In this document: in pieces, positions 50,647 to 61,037 of the stretch
How positions within the stretch are numbered: the stretch's first letter is position 1
Layout of the letters: each line of letters begins with the position of its first letter
Assembly (NCBI RefSeq): GCF_000004195.4
Contig: NC_030677.2
Location: 43,959,142-44,023,141, forward strand
From: Xenopus tropicalis
Lineage: Eukaryota; Chordata; Amphibia; Anura; Pipidae
Direction of reading: 5' to 3'
DNA: 64,000 nucleotides
The notes under the pieces: generated by a model
What the model saw: only the letters and a program-made list of their open reading frames with translations
Databases searched by the model: none
What the model was told of the DNA's origin: nothing
Position numbers and translations under genes: made by a program

Positions 50647-51343
50647 ATCAAAATCTTTTTTTAATTTAAACATAATGTCTACGCGTTTCGATCCATATAG
50701 GATCGTCATCAGGACAGTGAAAGGAAGTGAGGTGCATAGTTAAATACAAATATAATCCAATCAGTGCACACAGGTAATTAACCTATTTTAACCCATTGTG
50801 TATGGTATAGAATTCACATAGACGTGTCACTCTTATTTCAGTCTATACTTGCATGTCAATTATCTCAGGTGTACAATAGAAAAAATAAATATAAAAAGCC
50901 GCTTCATATATCTCAATAAAAGACCTATAGTAAATAAGTATTCATACGAAAAGTGACATAAACATAAAACTCCCCTATTATTATACTTACTCCCATATTA
51001 ATATAATGCAAATATACCCCTCTGTACTCAAAATTAACCCAACCCATTGACCAGTACACAAAGTGTCAAAAAGATAAAATTAGTAACATGATAAAATGTG
51101 AAAAACTCCATAACATATAACAATTAAAACCTTATATCAAAAAGAGGAGAAGAAGGGGAAACCAGAGTTTGTGGGATCAAACACATCATATTGTACAACA
51201 TAGGTATTGTAATCATTCTTATGCATAAGTCACCACTACCTTAAACAGCATTCTATTTAAATATATACCATAATTATCATCACTGTTATATAAACATAGC
51301 AATCCAATATCTGCCATTTGAAGCCACATTAATCCATATCTAT
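50647..51343 (-). mobile_element. Penelope-type 3' region, ends the satellite
   Basis: The satellite stops inside a C-block (GCGGAATC junction) and AT-rich sequence with a hammerhead-like motif begins. The missing remainder of the C-block does not reappear downstream, so this is a breakpoint, or an insertion followed by deletion. No reading frame was recognised in these 700 bp. The assignment rests on the motif and on layout like the element at 3934-4796. Confidence 0.5.
50681..50712 (-). ncRNA. Hammerhead-ribozyme-like motif
   Basis: Minus strand: CTGATGA, extra C, stem GATCC / GGATC with a short loop, GAAACGCGT. Same architecture as 4143-4175 with a wholly different stem II sequence, so pairing is kept by compensating changes between the two elements. 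This supports a structured RNA in the ancestor. Confidence 0.62.
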
Positions 51344-51396
51344 ACACTACTGTATAGATAATTTTGGATAATTAAAGATTGGAAAAATAATTAGTA

Positions 51397-51400
<4 letters not shown>

Positions 51401-51436
<36 letters not shown>
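51401..51436. repeat. (TA)n microsatellite
   Basis: About 18 TA dinucleotides directly before ACAGTCCTGATGG. Confidence 0.95.
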
Positions 51437-51438
<2 letters not shown>

Positions 51439-51508
51439 TCCTGATGGTGTCTGCACTCCAAGGCTTTAGTATTCTGTGGGGTGCACAGCCAAAATCTGAG
51501 TATTTAGC

Positions 51509-51729
51509 ATGAAATAATCCATGGCCGGCACACCCTTAAAATTCAAAAAAATTTTTTTATTGAAAACTCATTGTTTAAAAACCAACGTTTCAGTCCTGAT
51601 TAGGACCTTTATCAAGGATGCTTGATAAAGGTCCTAATGAGGACCGAAACGTTGGTTTTTAAACAACGAGTTTTCAATAAAAAATTTTTTTTGAATTTTA
51701 AGGGTGTGCTGGCCATGGATTATTTCATG
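51509..51729. repeat. 221-bp near-perfect palindrome with degenerate hammerhead motifs
   Basis: CATGAAATAATCCATGGCC on the left pairs with GGCCATGGATTATTTCATG on the right; about 108 bp per arm around a 4-base loop at 51617-51620. Each arm carries GAAACGTTGG plus TTGATAAAGGTCC, an order like a hammerhead core but with C-to-T and G-to-A changes in CUGANGA. Probably two opposed Penelope-type ends. Confidence 0.8.
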
Positions 51730-51797
51730 ATATATATATATACATATACACACTACTGTATAGATAATTTTGGATAATTAAAGATTGGAAAAATAAT

Positions 51798-52506
51798 ATG
51801 CAATACATTTTTTAATTATTATATAAATCATTTTTTATGATTACACAATTTTTCTATATAAAGAGAGTAGATTAACTTTACCTGTATTGCTCAACTGTCT
51901 GTTTTTTCTCCTTTTACAGCTTTCAATAAATCTCCCTTTTCTTTCTACCAAATATCCTCCTCTTTCTCCATCTTCAAATTTACCTAGGAAAATATGAAAG
52001 AATTGTTTACACCGTACACTAACCATCTCAATATGGTAGATCTGCGGCAGTTAAAAAACAGTATCTCATTGCTGCATATATGTAGTTCAATAAACATTCC
52101 TCCTAATCATTGAAAAATAGTTTATCCAAACTCTAAACTAAGTCAACAAAATGGTAAAAATAGCCCCAAAATGAGTGTACAAAGTGCTAGTAAATTTACA
52201 AGAAAAATGTAATGAATTTTCCCTATAAATAAAAATGAAAATCAACTTTTAAAAATTGCATCTTACTTACTTCACTCCCTGCCTGTCCCATTCCAATTGG
52301 TTTGTAACCAATCTTGCTCTCTTCTCTACCAAACATTCCCACCTTCTTCCCTTTTCCTTCATCTCCTGCTTCCCATCTTTTTTACCAATTTTTGAGGGCC
52401 TGGGCCCAAATTAGATTACAAAATCTGAATTTGTTGTTTGCCAGTCTCTCTGAACTGTCTACTCAGCTACTCAATATGGCAGCTCTGTGGAAGTTAAAAA
52501 CCAGTA
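51798..52506. repeat. Decayed tandem modules, first copies
   Basis: Sequence like CTCTACCAAACATTCCCACC..., CCAGTCTCTCTGAACTGTCT and CTCAATATGGCAGCTCTGTG near 52310-52500 resembles stretches at 51890-52060 and 53448-53640. Spacing of the better pair is about 1.14 kb. No coding function recognised. Confidence 0.45.
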
Positions 52507-52834
52507 CAGGTATCGGACCCCTTATCCGGAAACCCATTATCCAGAAAGCTCCGAATTACGGAAAGCCTGTCTCCCATAGATTCCATTATAATCAAATAAT
52601 TAGGACTTTTAAAATTGATTTCCTTTTTCTCTGTAATAATAAAACTGTGCTTTGTATTTGATCCCAACTAAGATATAATTAATCCTTATTGGATGCAAAA
52701 CAATCCTATTGGATTTAATTAATGTTTTATTGATTTTTTAGTAGACTTAAGGTATGAAGATCCGAATTACGGAAAGACCCCTTATCCGGAATACCCTTGG
52801 TCCCAAGCATTCTGGATAACAGGTCCTATACCTG
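52507..52834. mobile_element. 328-bp palindromic MITE, TA-flanked
   Basis: Starts CAGGTATCGGACCCCTTATC, ends GTCCTATACCTG, TA on each side. Same family and exact length as 17889-18216, here in the opposite orientation. Solitary, in decayed module DNA rather than in the satellite. Confidence 0.88.
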
Positions 52835-54068
52835 TACCAACAGTCCCTGGTGCATGGACAATACAGCATCCCATAATAACAAATAAAGGACATATTTATC
52901 AACATTCAAACCTGGAAATGTGTCTGTTTACTGGATTTCCCAACCTTTAGGAAAAGTTCTGTGTAAAAATGAAACTGGGTAAAATAGATACAGTAGACTG
53001 TGCAAAATAGAGAGCTGTAAAGAAGGAAGTAGTGTTCTCGCTATTATGTTAGACATCTGCCCACTGCAGGATTACACTTTTGCCTAAATAATTATATTGA
53101 AAAATGTTTTTTATTTTGCGCAGTCTATCTATATTACCCAGCCAGAACACTGAACTGTTCCTTTAAACACCCCCCCTAGCAAATAAAATGGCTTTGCATT
53201 GCCCATGTGATGCAGCACCTTGTTTGAAAACACAACCTCCTATTTATTATAATTTTTCCTAACTGAAAATAATAGAAAATAATAGCCCCAAAATGACAAA
53301 AGTTGTCAAAACAAAAGCAGTTATAAAATCAGTGTACAAAATGCCATTAATTTTACAAGAAAAACTTGAAAAATGCAACCTATAAATAAACAGAAAATAA
53401 TATTGCAACTTACTTGCTTCACTCCTTGCATGTTCTTCTTTGATTCTGCTTTTCAACAAATCTCACTCTGTTCTCTACCAGACTTTTTCCTCCTCTTCAT
53501 TTCTATCTCCTCAGATTTTAGGATTTTTTGAAGACCTGTGCCCAAAATTAGTTAAAAAAGTTGCTGTGTGCCAGTCTCTCTCTCTCACTGTCCCTTTGCC
53601 TACTCAGCATGACAGCAGTGTGGCGGTCGAATACCAGTTGTCTGCTGACATTGCCCGCAGCATCCCATAATAACAGTGCAGGTATATATGCACCAGTTTG
53701 CTGAATTCTGCCATTTCAAAATACTTCCCCTGACAAATGAAATGTTTTTTTTCTTAGCAGCGGCTATCCTCTCCTCCAATAACAATAAGTGCTATCATCT
53801 GATATGCTTTATGCATGCAGTTTATCAAACCAACCCCCTATTCACTGACAAATGGTTTATCCCAACTGAAGATTTAGTCCAGAAAATGGAAAAACTTTTC
53901 CCAAAACATATATTGTCAAAACAAAAGCTGCCACAAAATCACAATCTTCACTCTCACCTTTCTCCTTTTCTTTCCTTGTTTTTCATCTCCTGGGACCTGT
54001 AGGCTATAAGCCGGCAGGGTCATGGGAAAGTGACAGACAACATTACAGTATAGTGTGGGTGAGCACAG
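52835..54068. repeat. Decayed tandem modules, continued
   Basis: 53448-53640 is a diverged copy of 52310-52500; 53874-53912 (GTCCAGAAAATGGAAAAACT) recurs at 54937-54975; 53945-53990 recurs at 55018-55060. The spacing of about 1.1 kb suggests an old tandem duplication. Short open frames here have no recognised product. Confidence 0.45.
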
Positions 54069-54535
54069 TGTAAGGGACTCTATTTACAGTAAGCCTATTG
54101 GTTGTTAAGCAGGGTCAGGTGGTAGCAACGGGAAAAGAGCGGGAAAAGTATAAAAGGAGTATAAAAAGGAGAATTCCTGTGGGATACCTGCTATTTGGCG
54201 TGGGACAGCCTTGGGAAGAGCTGGAGAGGTGTCCAACCCGCCCACCCACCCTATCATTGTTAATTTTACTTACTGTAAATGTTTAATAAAGATTATATAA
54301 AAAAAAAAGGGTATTGTCGCAGCTAAGGTTATGGTATCTGAAGCTTGTGTTTGGAGGGAAATTTTTGCATGTGTTTCTTGGTTATCAGGGGCTGGCTGTT
54401 TCAATGGATGGTTTTATACAGTAACAATGGAATAGTTATATTCATTGTTGTGATACATTTAGATCAATAAAGCTGCTGCGGCCTTTTATCCCCACCATAT
54501 AGTTTGTGTGGTCTCCATTTAATTGTGTTGTCTCC
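54069..54535 (+). mobile_element. Possible LTR or retrotransposed 3' end
   Basis: TGTAAGGGACTC, then a TATA-like TATAAAAGGAGTATAAAAAG (54150-54170), an AATAAA at about 54283 followed by an A-run at 54298-54308, and a second AATAAA near 54470 followed by GCTGCTGCGGCC. This looks like promoter plus polyadenylation signals of an LTR, or two retrotransposed ends. No second LTR and no coding region were found. Confidence 0.3.
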
Positions 54536-54567
54536 ATTTATGGTTTATTATAAAGTGCTGTCCTTTA

Positions 54568-54662
54568 TCCAATTTGCAAGGGCCCGGCTGCTGAAGAAAT
54601 AGGCTGCTTGCCATTCTGCTCATCTACCTAAAATGACAGCTCAATGGCAGTTGAAACCACCA
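54568..54662. repeat. Direct duplicate, copy 1 (about 95 bp)
   Basis: Nearly identical to 55069-55163 (ATCCAATTTGCAAGGGCCCG to GTTGAAACCACCA), only a few base differences, 500 bp apart. Much better conserved than neighbouring modules, so a more recent duplication. Confidence 0.8.
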
Positions 54663-55068
54663 GACCGGACAGGGGGCATGTGATCATGGCAAAGCTGAAA
54701 GTCCATGCCTATAGATGTTACAATACATATTTCTCCATTTTTGGTGGGCATGTTGGGTCTCATATACTGTTTTAATCCAGAATATTTACTGTAGGACAGC
54801 AGCTCTGCCCCCCTGGCATCTCTATATGTAAAGAGGCAGGAAGTGCCTAAGCTACCCCCCCCCCATACTTTCCCCCTTCTTGCAGCTCACACAATATCTA
54901 TTAATAATACACATACTGTCCCTTTGCCTACTAAGATTTAGTCCAGAAAATGGAAAAACTTTTGCCAAAACATATATTTTTTTTATATTTGCATCTTACG
55001 TCTTACATCTTATTGTCTTCACTCTCACCTTTCTCCTTTTCTTCCCTTGTTTTTCATCTCCTCTCCTT

Positions 55069-55163
55069 TATCCAATTTGCAAGGGCCCGGCTGCTGAAGA
55101 AATAGGCTGCTTGCCATTCTGCTCATCTACCTAAAGTGACAGCTCAATGGCGGTTGAAACCAC
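55069..55163. repeat. Direct duplicate, copy 2 (about 95 bp)
   Basis: Second copy of 54568-54662. Confidence 0.8.
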
Positions 55164-55339
55164 CACATTTTTCAACCCAACATAAAATTTGTTGTCAAAC
55201 TTCCCTTTTGTAAACGCTACTCCTCCTACAGTTTTAGGGGTACAACACCTAAACTCCCCACACTTCTTCATCCTATAGCGGAGCAGGTTGCTTGTGCTTT
55301 TCTAAGCGATCCCGCCCCCCGTCTTTTTGTGGCGCCGCT

Positions 55340-56060
55340 CTGAACCCCCCAATTTTCCCATTGACTTTGGCGGGGAAGATTTTCAAACTGCTGCCACACT
55401 TACAGCTTTTAAGCTACACCCCCCAAACTTGAATAACATAATAATGGGGTCACCCTGAATGAAAAAGCGACATTTGTTGGATGACCCCAAAGTGGGAGGG
55501 GCCAAATCAAATTTCACCCATTGACTTTTAGAGGGAAATTGAAACTGCTGCCAATCTTACAGCTTTGAGGCGACACTTCCCAAACTTGAATCACATAGTC
55601 ATGGGCTCAGCCTGAATGAAAATATGATGATTGCTGGATGCCCAAAAGTGGGCTGAGCTGTGAACAGCCAATCAGATTTTACCTATTGATTTGGCGGAAA
55701 TTCAACCTGCTGCTATTCTCACAGTAATAACAGACTTTTATTGGTTTCAATTTTAACTGCTGCTGTTCTTTAACTATTTATCCTAGGGTCCCTAAACTTT
55801 GCAGAGTTAGTCAGATGTCACTCGTTGACTTTCAGTGGGGAAATTTAAGTTGCTGCCATTCAGACACTATTAAAAGCAGGGTCCCCAAACTTTGCACAGT
55901 GGTTTTTACTATATTACTATGGTCCAAGGTTAGCGAAAGTGGGCAGAACCCATTCAGTGACTTCATGTTTTTCAACCCCACATGAAGTTTGTTCTCAAAA
56001 TTCCCTTTCTAGTTGTATTTATTGTTTTGTGAATATTTACCCTATAAAGAGCATTATATG
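55340..56060. repeat. Degenerate tandem repeat, about 157-161-bp period
   Basis: CTGCTGCCACACTTACAGCT (near 55389), CTGCTGCCAATCTTACAGCT (near 55546) and CTGCTGCTATTCTCACAG (near 55707) start successive units. They share CCCAAACTTGAATMACATA, CCTGAATGAAAA and CCCATTGACTTT blocks. Further decayed units continue to about 55960. Confidence 0.6.
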
Positions 56061-56078
56061 TTAAACATACTATTTGCT

Positions 56079-57700
56079 AAATATACCCTTCCCTATGGTT
56101 CAGCAATTCACTTACCTAGGCGTTGTAATTAAACTCCCCCTATCCGAATACTACAACCTAAATGTACTACCGGTTAAAAACTATATACAAAAGAAAATTA
56201 AAGCCTGGGAATCTCTCCTAATTGGCCCAATGGGCAGAATACATCTGATCAAAACGATACTCCTTCCTAAACTAACTTATGCCCTCCTCCAAGCCCCGTG
56301 TGTCATTAAAAAGGTTTTTTTTTACTACACTAGATACAATATTTAGACAACTAATATGGGCTGGTACTCGTCATTGCTAAATCCTGAATATTCTGATTAA
56401 AGGCAAATCCCAAGGGGGAGCAGCATTCCCAAATATATATCTATACTATATAGCAGCTCAACTAAGCCACATAGCAACTTGGGTTGAGGATGCAAGCCAT
56501 CAGTCACTGTACCATCTATATAAAGCCTTGCTAGGGGCCTGCCATACCCCCTTTCAGTGGCTACTTATTAAAAGACCTCAACCAATAGCTTACCCCAACC
56601 AGGTTATTATGCATGTACATCAAATCTGGCAAAAAACGTTACATATTATGCAATTTAAGAACATACTATCCCAGACTCCCCTTTGGGAAAATCTATATTT
56701 TCCAAACATAGCCAAATTAGGGGGTAACCCCGTATGGGAAAGGTGTGGCATTTGCACTATAGGAGATGTCTGGCAAGGAGGCTCTGTAGCTTCTTTTGAC
56801 ACCCTCAAGCAACTATTTCACTTACCTGCACATCAATGGTGGAAATACTTCCAAGTTAAAAGATGTCTAAATTCATAAAACAATAAAAACACCATCCTCC
56901 TTGCCCAATATTCGATAACTGACCGCCTACAGCAAGGCTCAACTAGAGGCCTTATCTCTAATTTGTATAAAGAACTTCATACTAAACTGCATACTTAGCC
57001 TCTCGAAACCCTTAGAGATAAATGGGAAGGAGTTATAGGCCGATGTGATGATGACGAATGGGATCAGATGTTGGAATCCCCTTTATTGATATCCCTGAAC
57101 TATAGAGACCGCATGATCCAATTATATTTCCTTAATAGAGCCTACTATTATCCTGCCAAACTACACAAACTGTTCCCAGGATCCCCCTCAGAACGCCCTA
57201 GGTGTGGTACACAACAAGCTACCTTTATACACATGGTTTGGGAATGTTTAGTATTAGCAACATATTGGAAAGAGGTCATACACACGGTCTCAAAACACCT
57301 TTATTAATGAAGCACTATTCACAGCAAAGAAGCTCATTACAAGGAAATGGAAACAGTCCACACCCCCCAATTCATCCCAATGGGTTTTAGAAGTTAAACG
57401 TATCTCCACCCTGGAGAATCTTATCTATCGAAAGAGGGGTAGCCCCAAAAAATATCACAGAATATGGCATAAATGGCTGGACTGGGCTACTTAAGCTGCA
57501 ACCTGACTGTGTGATGCTGGGGCAAAATCAGTTTATGACTCAAATGTGTTAAACCATAACATATCGTTGCTACGCTATACTATGTGATAAATGTCTACAA
57601 TACTATTATTGTGTAACTAATACTGCAATACTGTTACTCAAGTATATACTGATACTGTGAAAATTAAAATTCAATAAACGCCTGAAGTTAAAAAAAAAAC
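56079..57700 (+). pseudogene. 5'-truncated L1-type LINE, ORF2 C-terminal part
   Basis: Plus-strand translation begins in the end of the reverse transcriptase: FTYLGVVIKLPLSEYYNLN, KKIKAWESLLIGPMGRIHLI, KTILLPKLTYALLQAP. This is the L1-type thumb (YLGV, W-x-x-L, GRIxxIKxxxLPK). It continues, with frameshifts, through GGAAFPNIYLYYIAAQLSH and ends with RCGTQQATFIHMVWEC, the cysteine-histidine C-terminal motif of L1 proteins. A frameshift lies in the T-run near 56315, and several stops follow. An AATAAA (57672) and an A-tail (57690-57699) end it. Target duplications CATACTATTTGCT (56066-56078) and CATACCATTTGCT (57701-57713) differ by one base. Confidence 0.9.
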
Positions 57701-57713
57701 CATACCATTTGCT

Positions 57714-57825
57714 GCCTCTTTGTGGTTAGTAAGTGTGCATTGAGTAATTGATTGATTTGTATTAATATTCTGTTTGCCCCTATGTGGGCTTGGGGAACAG
57801 ATTCTCATTTACACCCATTACACTC
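57714..57825. other. Spacer between L1 and minisatellite
   Basis: Short anonymous stretch; nothing recognised. Confidence 0.4.
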
Positions 57826-58829
57826 ACTAAGCCAGACTATTGAGCTATACTTCATACTACAGGTATATTGCATCATTTGTTAAACCAGATCACTGGGCTA
57901 CACTCGTTAATCCAGACCAAGACCACTGAACTTAACTTGTTGAACCAGCCCATTGCGCAGAAATCCCTTAAATAGACTATTGAGTTATACTCTGTGAAAC
58001 TACATTCCATAGAACAGAATATTGAGCTACACTCCATGAACCAGCCCATTAAGCTACACTCGTTGAGCAGGTCCATTAAGTTGCACTCACTGACAAGGAC
58101 AATTGAGCTAAACACATAATGATATTATAAATATTATAAATAATAAACCAGCCACTGAACTGCACTCCATACCCCAGATCATTAACCTAGACTCACTGAT
58201 CCAGAGAATTGATCTACATTCACTGACGCAGATCATTGATCTACACTAAATAATCCACACCATTGAGTTATACTCACTCAACCAGACAATTAAGCTATTC
58301 TCTATACACTAGATCATAGAGCTATGCTCCATTCACAGGACCACTGAATTATACTCATTAACCAGAACCATTGCGCTACACTTGCTAACCCGACCATTGC
58401 GCTACACTCGCTGACCCAACCATTGCGCTACACTCGCTGACCCAACCATTGCGCTACACTCGCTGACCCATCCATTGCGCTACACTCGCTGACCCAACCA
58501 TTGAGCTACACTCACTGACCTGATCATTGAGCTAAATTCTCATAACCAAGACCACTGACCTCTATACAATGAAACAGACCACTGAACAACACTCCCACAC
58601 TCCCTAAAACAGAACACTGAGATAAAATACATACAACAGACTTTTGAGCTACACTTCATGAAACACACCACTGATCAAAACTCCCTGAACCACACCAGTG
58701 AGATGCACTAACTGCCCCAGACCACTGAGCTACACTCGCTAACCCAGACCACTAAGCTACACTCGCTAACCCAGACCATTGAGCTACACTCACTGAAGGA
58801 GACCATTATCATTGAGCTAGACTTGCAAC
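57826..58829. repeat. 26-27-bp minisatellite, right segment 1
   Basis: Same unit as 21236-21837. A cleaner local run of five copies of TTGCGCTACACTCGCTGACC-type units lies at 58370-58500, a recent expansion inside a degenerate array. It continues beyond the hAT insertion at 58830. Confidence 0.88.
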
Positions 58830-58956
58830 CAGGGCCGCCATCAGGGGGGCACAGGGGGTACAGTCGTCCCGGACGATTTTAACTTTAAAAGGGGGCCTGC
58901 TGTGCTACAGTTTTCTTAGTAGCTCGGGCCCCCTTAAATCAATTCCCAGCTCTGTC

Positions 58957-59040
58957 ATTGGTGGTCAGCGGGTGATCCTATTGGTCGCGCCCTGTGCGTA
59001 CATGCACGTCAGTACGCACGGGACGCAACCTTATAAAAGG
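58957..59040 (+). promoter_or_regulatory. Promoter-like region inside the hAT element
   Basis: Two ATTGG (inverted CCAAT) boxes at 58957-58961 and 58980-58984 precede TTATAAAAGG at 59031-59040 on the plus strand. The spacing, about 45-75 bp between CCAAT and TATA boxes, is typical of RNA polymerase II promoters. It may be a remnant of the parent transposase promoter. Activity is unknown. Confidence 0.5.
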
Positions 59041-59134
59041 GCCTGGCTTCTTTCGGCACTCAGAAGTGCAGAGGTGTCCTCAAGGAAGTACCTCGCCGGA
59101 GGAGCGCGAAGCCGCCTCTGAAGACGCCAAGACG

Positions 59135-59735
59135 CGGGGGGCTGTGCTGTGCTGGCTACCAATGTACTAGGGGGGCCTTGCTGGCTACCAATGTACTAGG
59201 GGGGCCCTGCTGGCTACCAATGTACTAGGTGGGGCGCTGCTGGCTACCAATGTACTGGGGGGGGCCCTGCTGGCTACCAATGTACTGGGGAGGGGCACAG
59301 CTGGCTACCAATGTACTAGGGGGGGCACTGCTGGCTACCAATGTACTATGGGGGCCCTGCTGGCTACCAGTGTACTGGGGGGGGCCCTGCTGGCTACCAA
59401 TGTACTGGGGGGGGCACTGCTGGCTACCAATGTACTAGGGGGGGCACTGCTGGCTACCAATGTACTAGGGGGGGCCCTGCTGGCTACCAATGTACTAGGG
59501 GGGCCCTGCTGGCTACCAATGTACTGGGGGGGGCCCTGCTGGCTACCAATGTACTGGGGGGGCACTGCTGGCTACCAATGTACTAGGGGGGGCACTGCTG
59601 GTTACCAATGTACTAGGGGGGGCACTGCTGGATACCAATGTACTGGGGGGGGCCCTGCTGGCTACCAATGTACTAGGGGGGGCACTGCTGGCTACCAATG
59701 TACTAGGGGGGGCACTGCTGGCTACCAATGTCTCA
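59135..59735. repeat. 29-30-bp minisatellite inside the hAT element
   Basis: About 20 copies of CTGGCTACCAATGTACTRGG followed by a G-run and CCCTG or CACTG. Length differences come mainly from the G-run. G-runs of 6-9 at regular spacing could form G-quadruplexes. Confidence 0.95.
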
Positions 59736-59823
59736 TGTCTGTGAGTCCTTTTACTGGAGGGAGGGGGGCCCAGAAAATTTTGTTGTGAGGGGCCCCGTTT
59801 CTGATGGCGGCCCTGCTCGCAAC

Positions 59824-60445
59824 ACTCAGCTACACTCGCTGATTGAGATAATTAAGATAAACTGACAGAACCAAATCTTTGGGCTAAAGTCTCTGACCAA
59901 GACTATTCAGATAAACTCGCTGACCCAGACCTTTGTGATACTATCACTAAACCAGACCACTGAGTTACACTCACTGAAGCAGACCATTCAGTTACACTCA
60001 GTAAACCAGACTACTGAACTATACTCACTAAAATAGACCACTGATCTAAACTCCATACACCAGACCACTAAGGTCAAATTCAAACACCAGACTATTGAGC
60101 TACAATCCATGAACCACACCACTGAGCACTTCATGAACTACACCAATGACCTACATTTGCAGACTAAGACCACTGAGCTACATCCACTGACCCATATCAT
60201 TGAGCTAAATTCACTGAATAAGACCACTGAGCTACACTCACTGAACCAGACCATTGAGCTACACTCGCTAACACAGAACCATGAGCTACACTTCCTGACA
60301 AAGGCCACTGAGCTTAACTTGCATAACAAGACCATTGTGCAACAGTCCCTAAAACAGACCATTGAGCTACACTCTATACACTACAATCCAAAAAAAAGAC
60401 CACTGAGCTATACTCCATAAACAAGACCATTTAGCTACACTCCAT
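59824..60445. repeat. 26-27-bp minisatellite, right segment 2
   Basis: Continues after the hAT insertion. Includes a 103-codon open frame at 60109-60420 with a 9-residue period (TTELHSLNQ type). Confidence 0.88.
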
Positions 60446-60608
60446 TATTCGTGGTTTCTGGATAACGGGTTTCCAGATAAGGGATCCCATACCTATAATT
60501 CTATTTTTTTTTTTTTAAATGTTTCCCTTTTTCTCTGTAATTATAAAACAGTACCTTGTACTTGATCCCAACTAAGTTATAATTATTCCTTACTGGAGGC
60601 AAAACAAG
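60446..60608. repeat. Satellite A-type relic within the minisatellite
   Basis: GGTTTCTGGATAACGGGTTT through CATACCTATAATTCTATTTT and on to CTCTGTAATTATAAAACAG reproduces the junction between nested and outer MITE that is specific to A monomers. Diverged from array copies (for example GTTATAATTATTCC, GGCAAAACAAGCC). Confidence 0.75.
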
Positions 60609-60769
60609 CCAAATCAGAGCTATACTCTATGATACAGAGCAGTGAGATCCACTTCATTAGCCAGACCATTGAGTTACACCCACTACCCCAGAAGAATGAG
60701 CTACACTGAACCAGACTATAGAAATAGACTTGTTACCCAAACTATTGAGATATACTCAATGACCTAGAC
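60609..60769. repeat. 26-27-bp minisatellite, right segment 3
   Basis: More degenerate units (for example CCAGACCATTGAGTTACACC) up to the 268-bp hAT insertion. Confidence 0.8.
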
Positions 60770-61037
60770 CAGTGCTGTCCAACTTCTGTGGTACTGAGGG
60801 CTGAAATTTTTCCGGCCTCCGTGGTGGAGGGCTGATAATGCAGGGATTAAAAGGTGTGAACAACACAGTGGATTACATTTTTAAACAATACAGGGGGTTT
60901 ACAGCCTGAATCTGAGGTGTAAACCATGCAGGGGGCCAGTACTGATACCATTTAGAGCTTACACAAAGGTAAGCCATCAAAGCAGCCAGACAGGTAGGGG
61001 GCCACACAGAGGGGGGCCCACCAGTTGGACAGCACTG
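60770..61037. mobile_element. 268-bp hAT-type MITE
   Basis: Ends CAGTGCTGTCCAACTTCTG and CAGTTGGACAGCACTG, imperfect complements. Flanking 8-bp duplications ACCTAGAC (60762-60769) and ACCTAGAG (61038-61045) differ at the last base. No coding capacity. Confidence 0.92.

Larger units (their letters stand above)
51344..51797. mobile_element. Fold-back insertion between 48-bp direct repeats
   Basis: A 48-bp sequence starting ACACTACTGTATAGATAA is present at 51344-51391 and, unchanged, at 51750-51797. Between them are a TA microsatellite, about 70 bp of unique sequence and a 221-bp palindrome (51509-51729). The long perfect direct repeat looks like a target duplication larger than for common transposons, which has precedent for Penelope-like elements, but could also be a simple segment duplication. 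Confidence 0.6.
58830..59815 (+). mobile_element. hAT-type non-autonomous element with internal minisatellite
   Basis: Ends CAGGGCCGCCATCAG and CTGATGGCGGCCCTG are perfect complements. Flanking 8-bp duplications CTTGCAAC (58822-58829) and CTCGCAAC (59816-59823) differ at one base. The interior holds a promoter-like region, then about 20 copies of a GC-rich unit, and no transposase. Target is the 27-bp minisatellite. Long open frames over the repeat (WLPMYWGGPC, LLATNVLGGA types) reflect the unit length near 30 and are not genes. Confidence 0.93.

Noticed and set aside
22008..50743. Recurrent frames of 67, 69, 71, 93 and 111 codons all along the satellite
   Set aside because: They repeat because the DNA repeats. 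Overlapping frames occur on both strands of the same stretch, some copies are broken, and none resembles a known protein.
59229..59788. Long glycine-, tryptophan- or leucine-rich frames (WLPMYWGG, LLATNVLGG types)
   Set aside because: Artefact of a GC-rich 29-30-bp minisatellite inside a hAT element; open in several frames and both strands.
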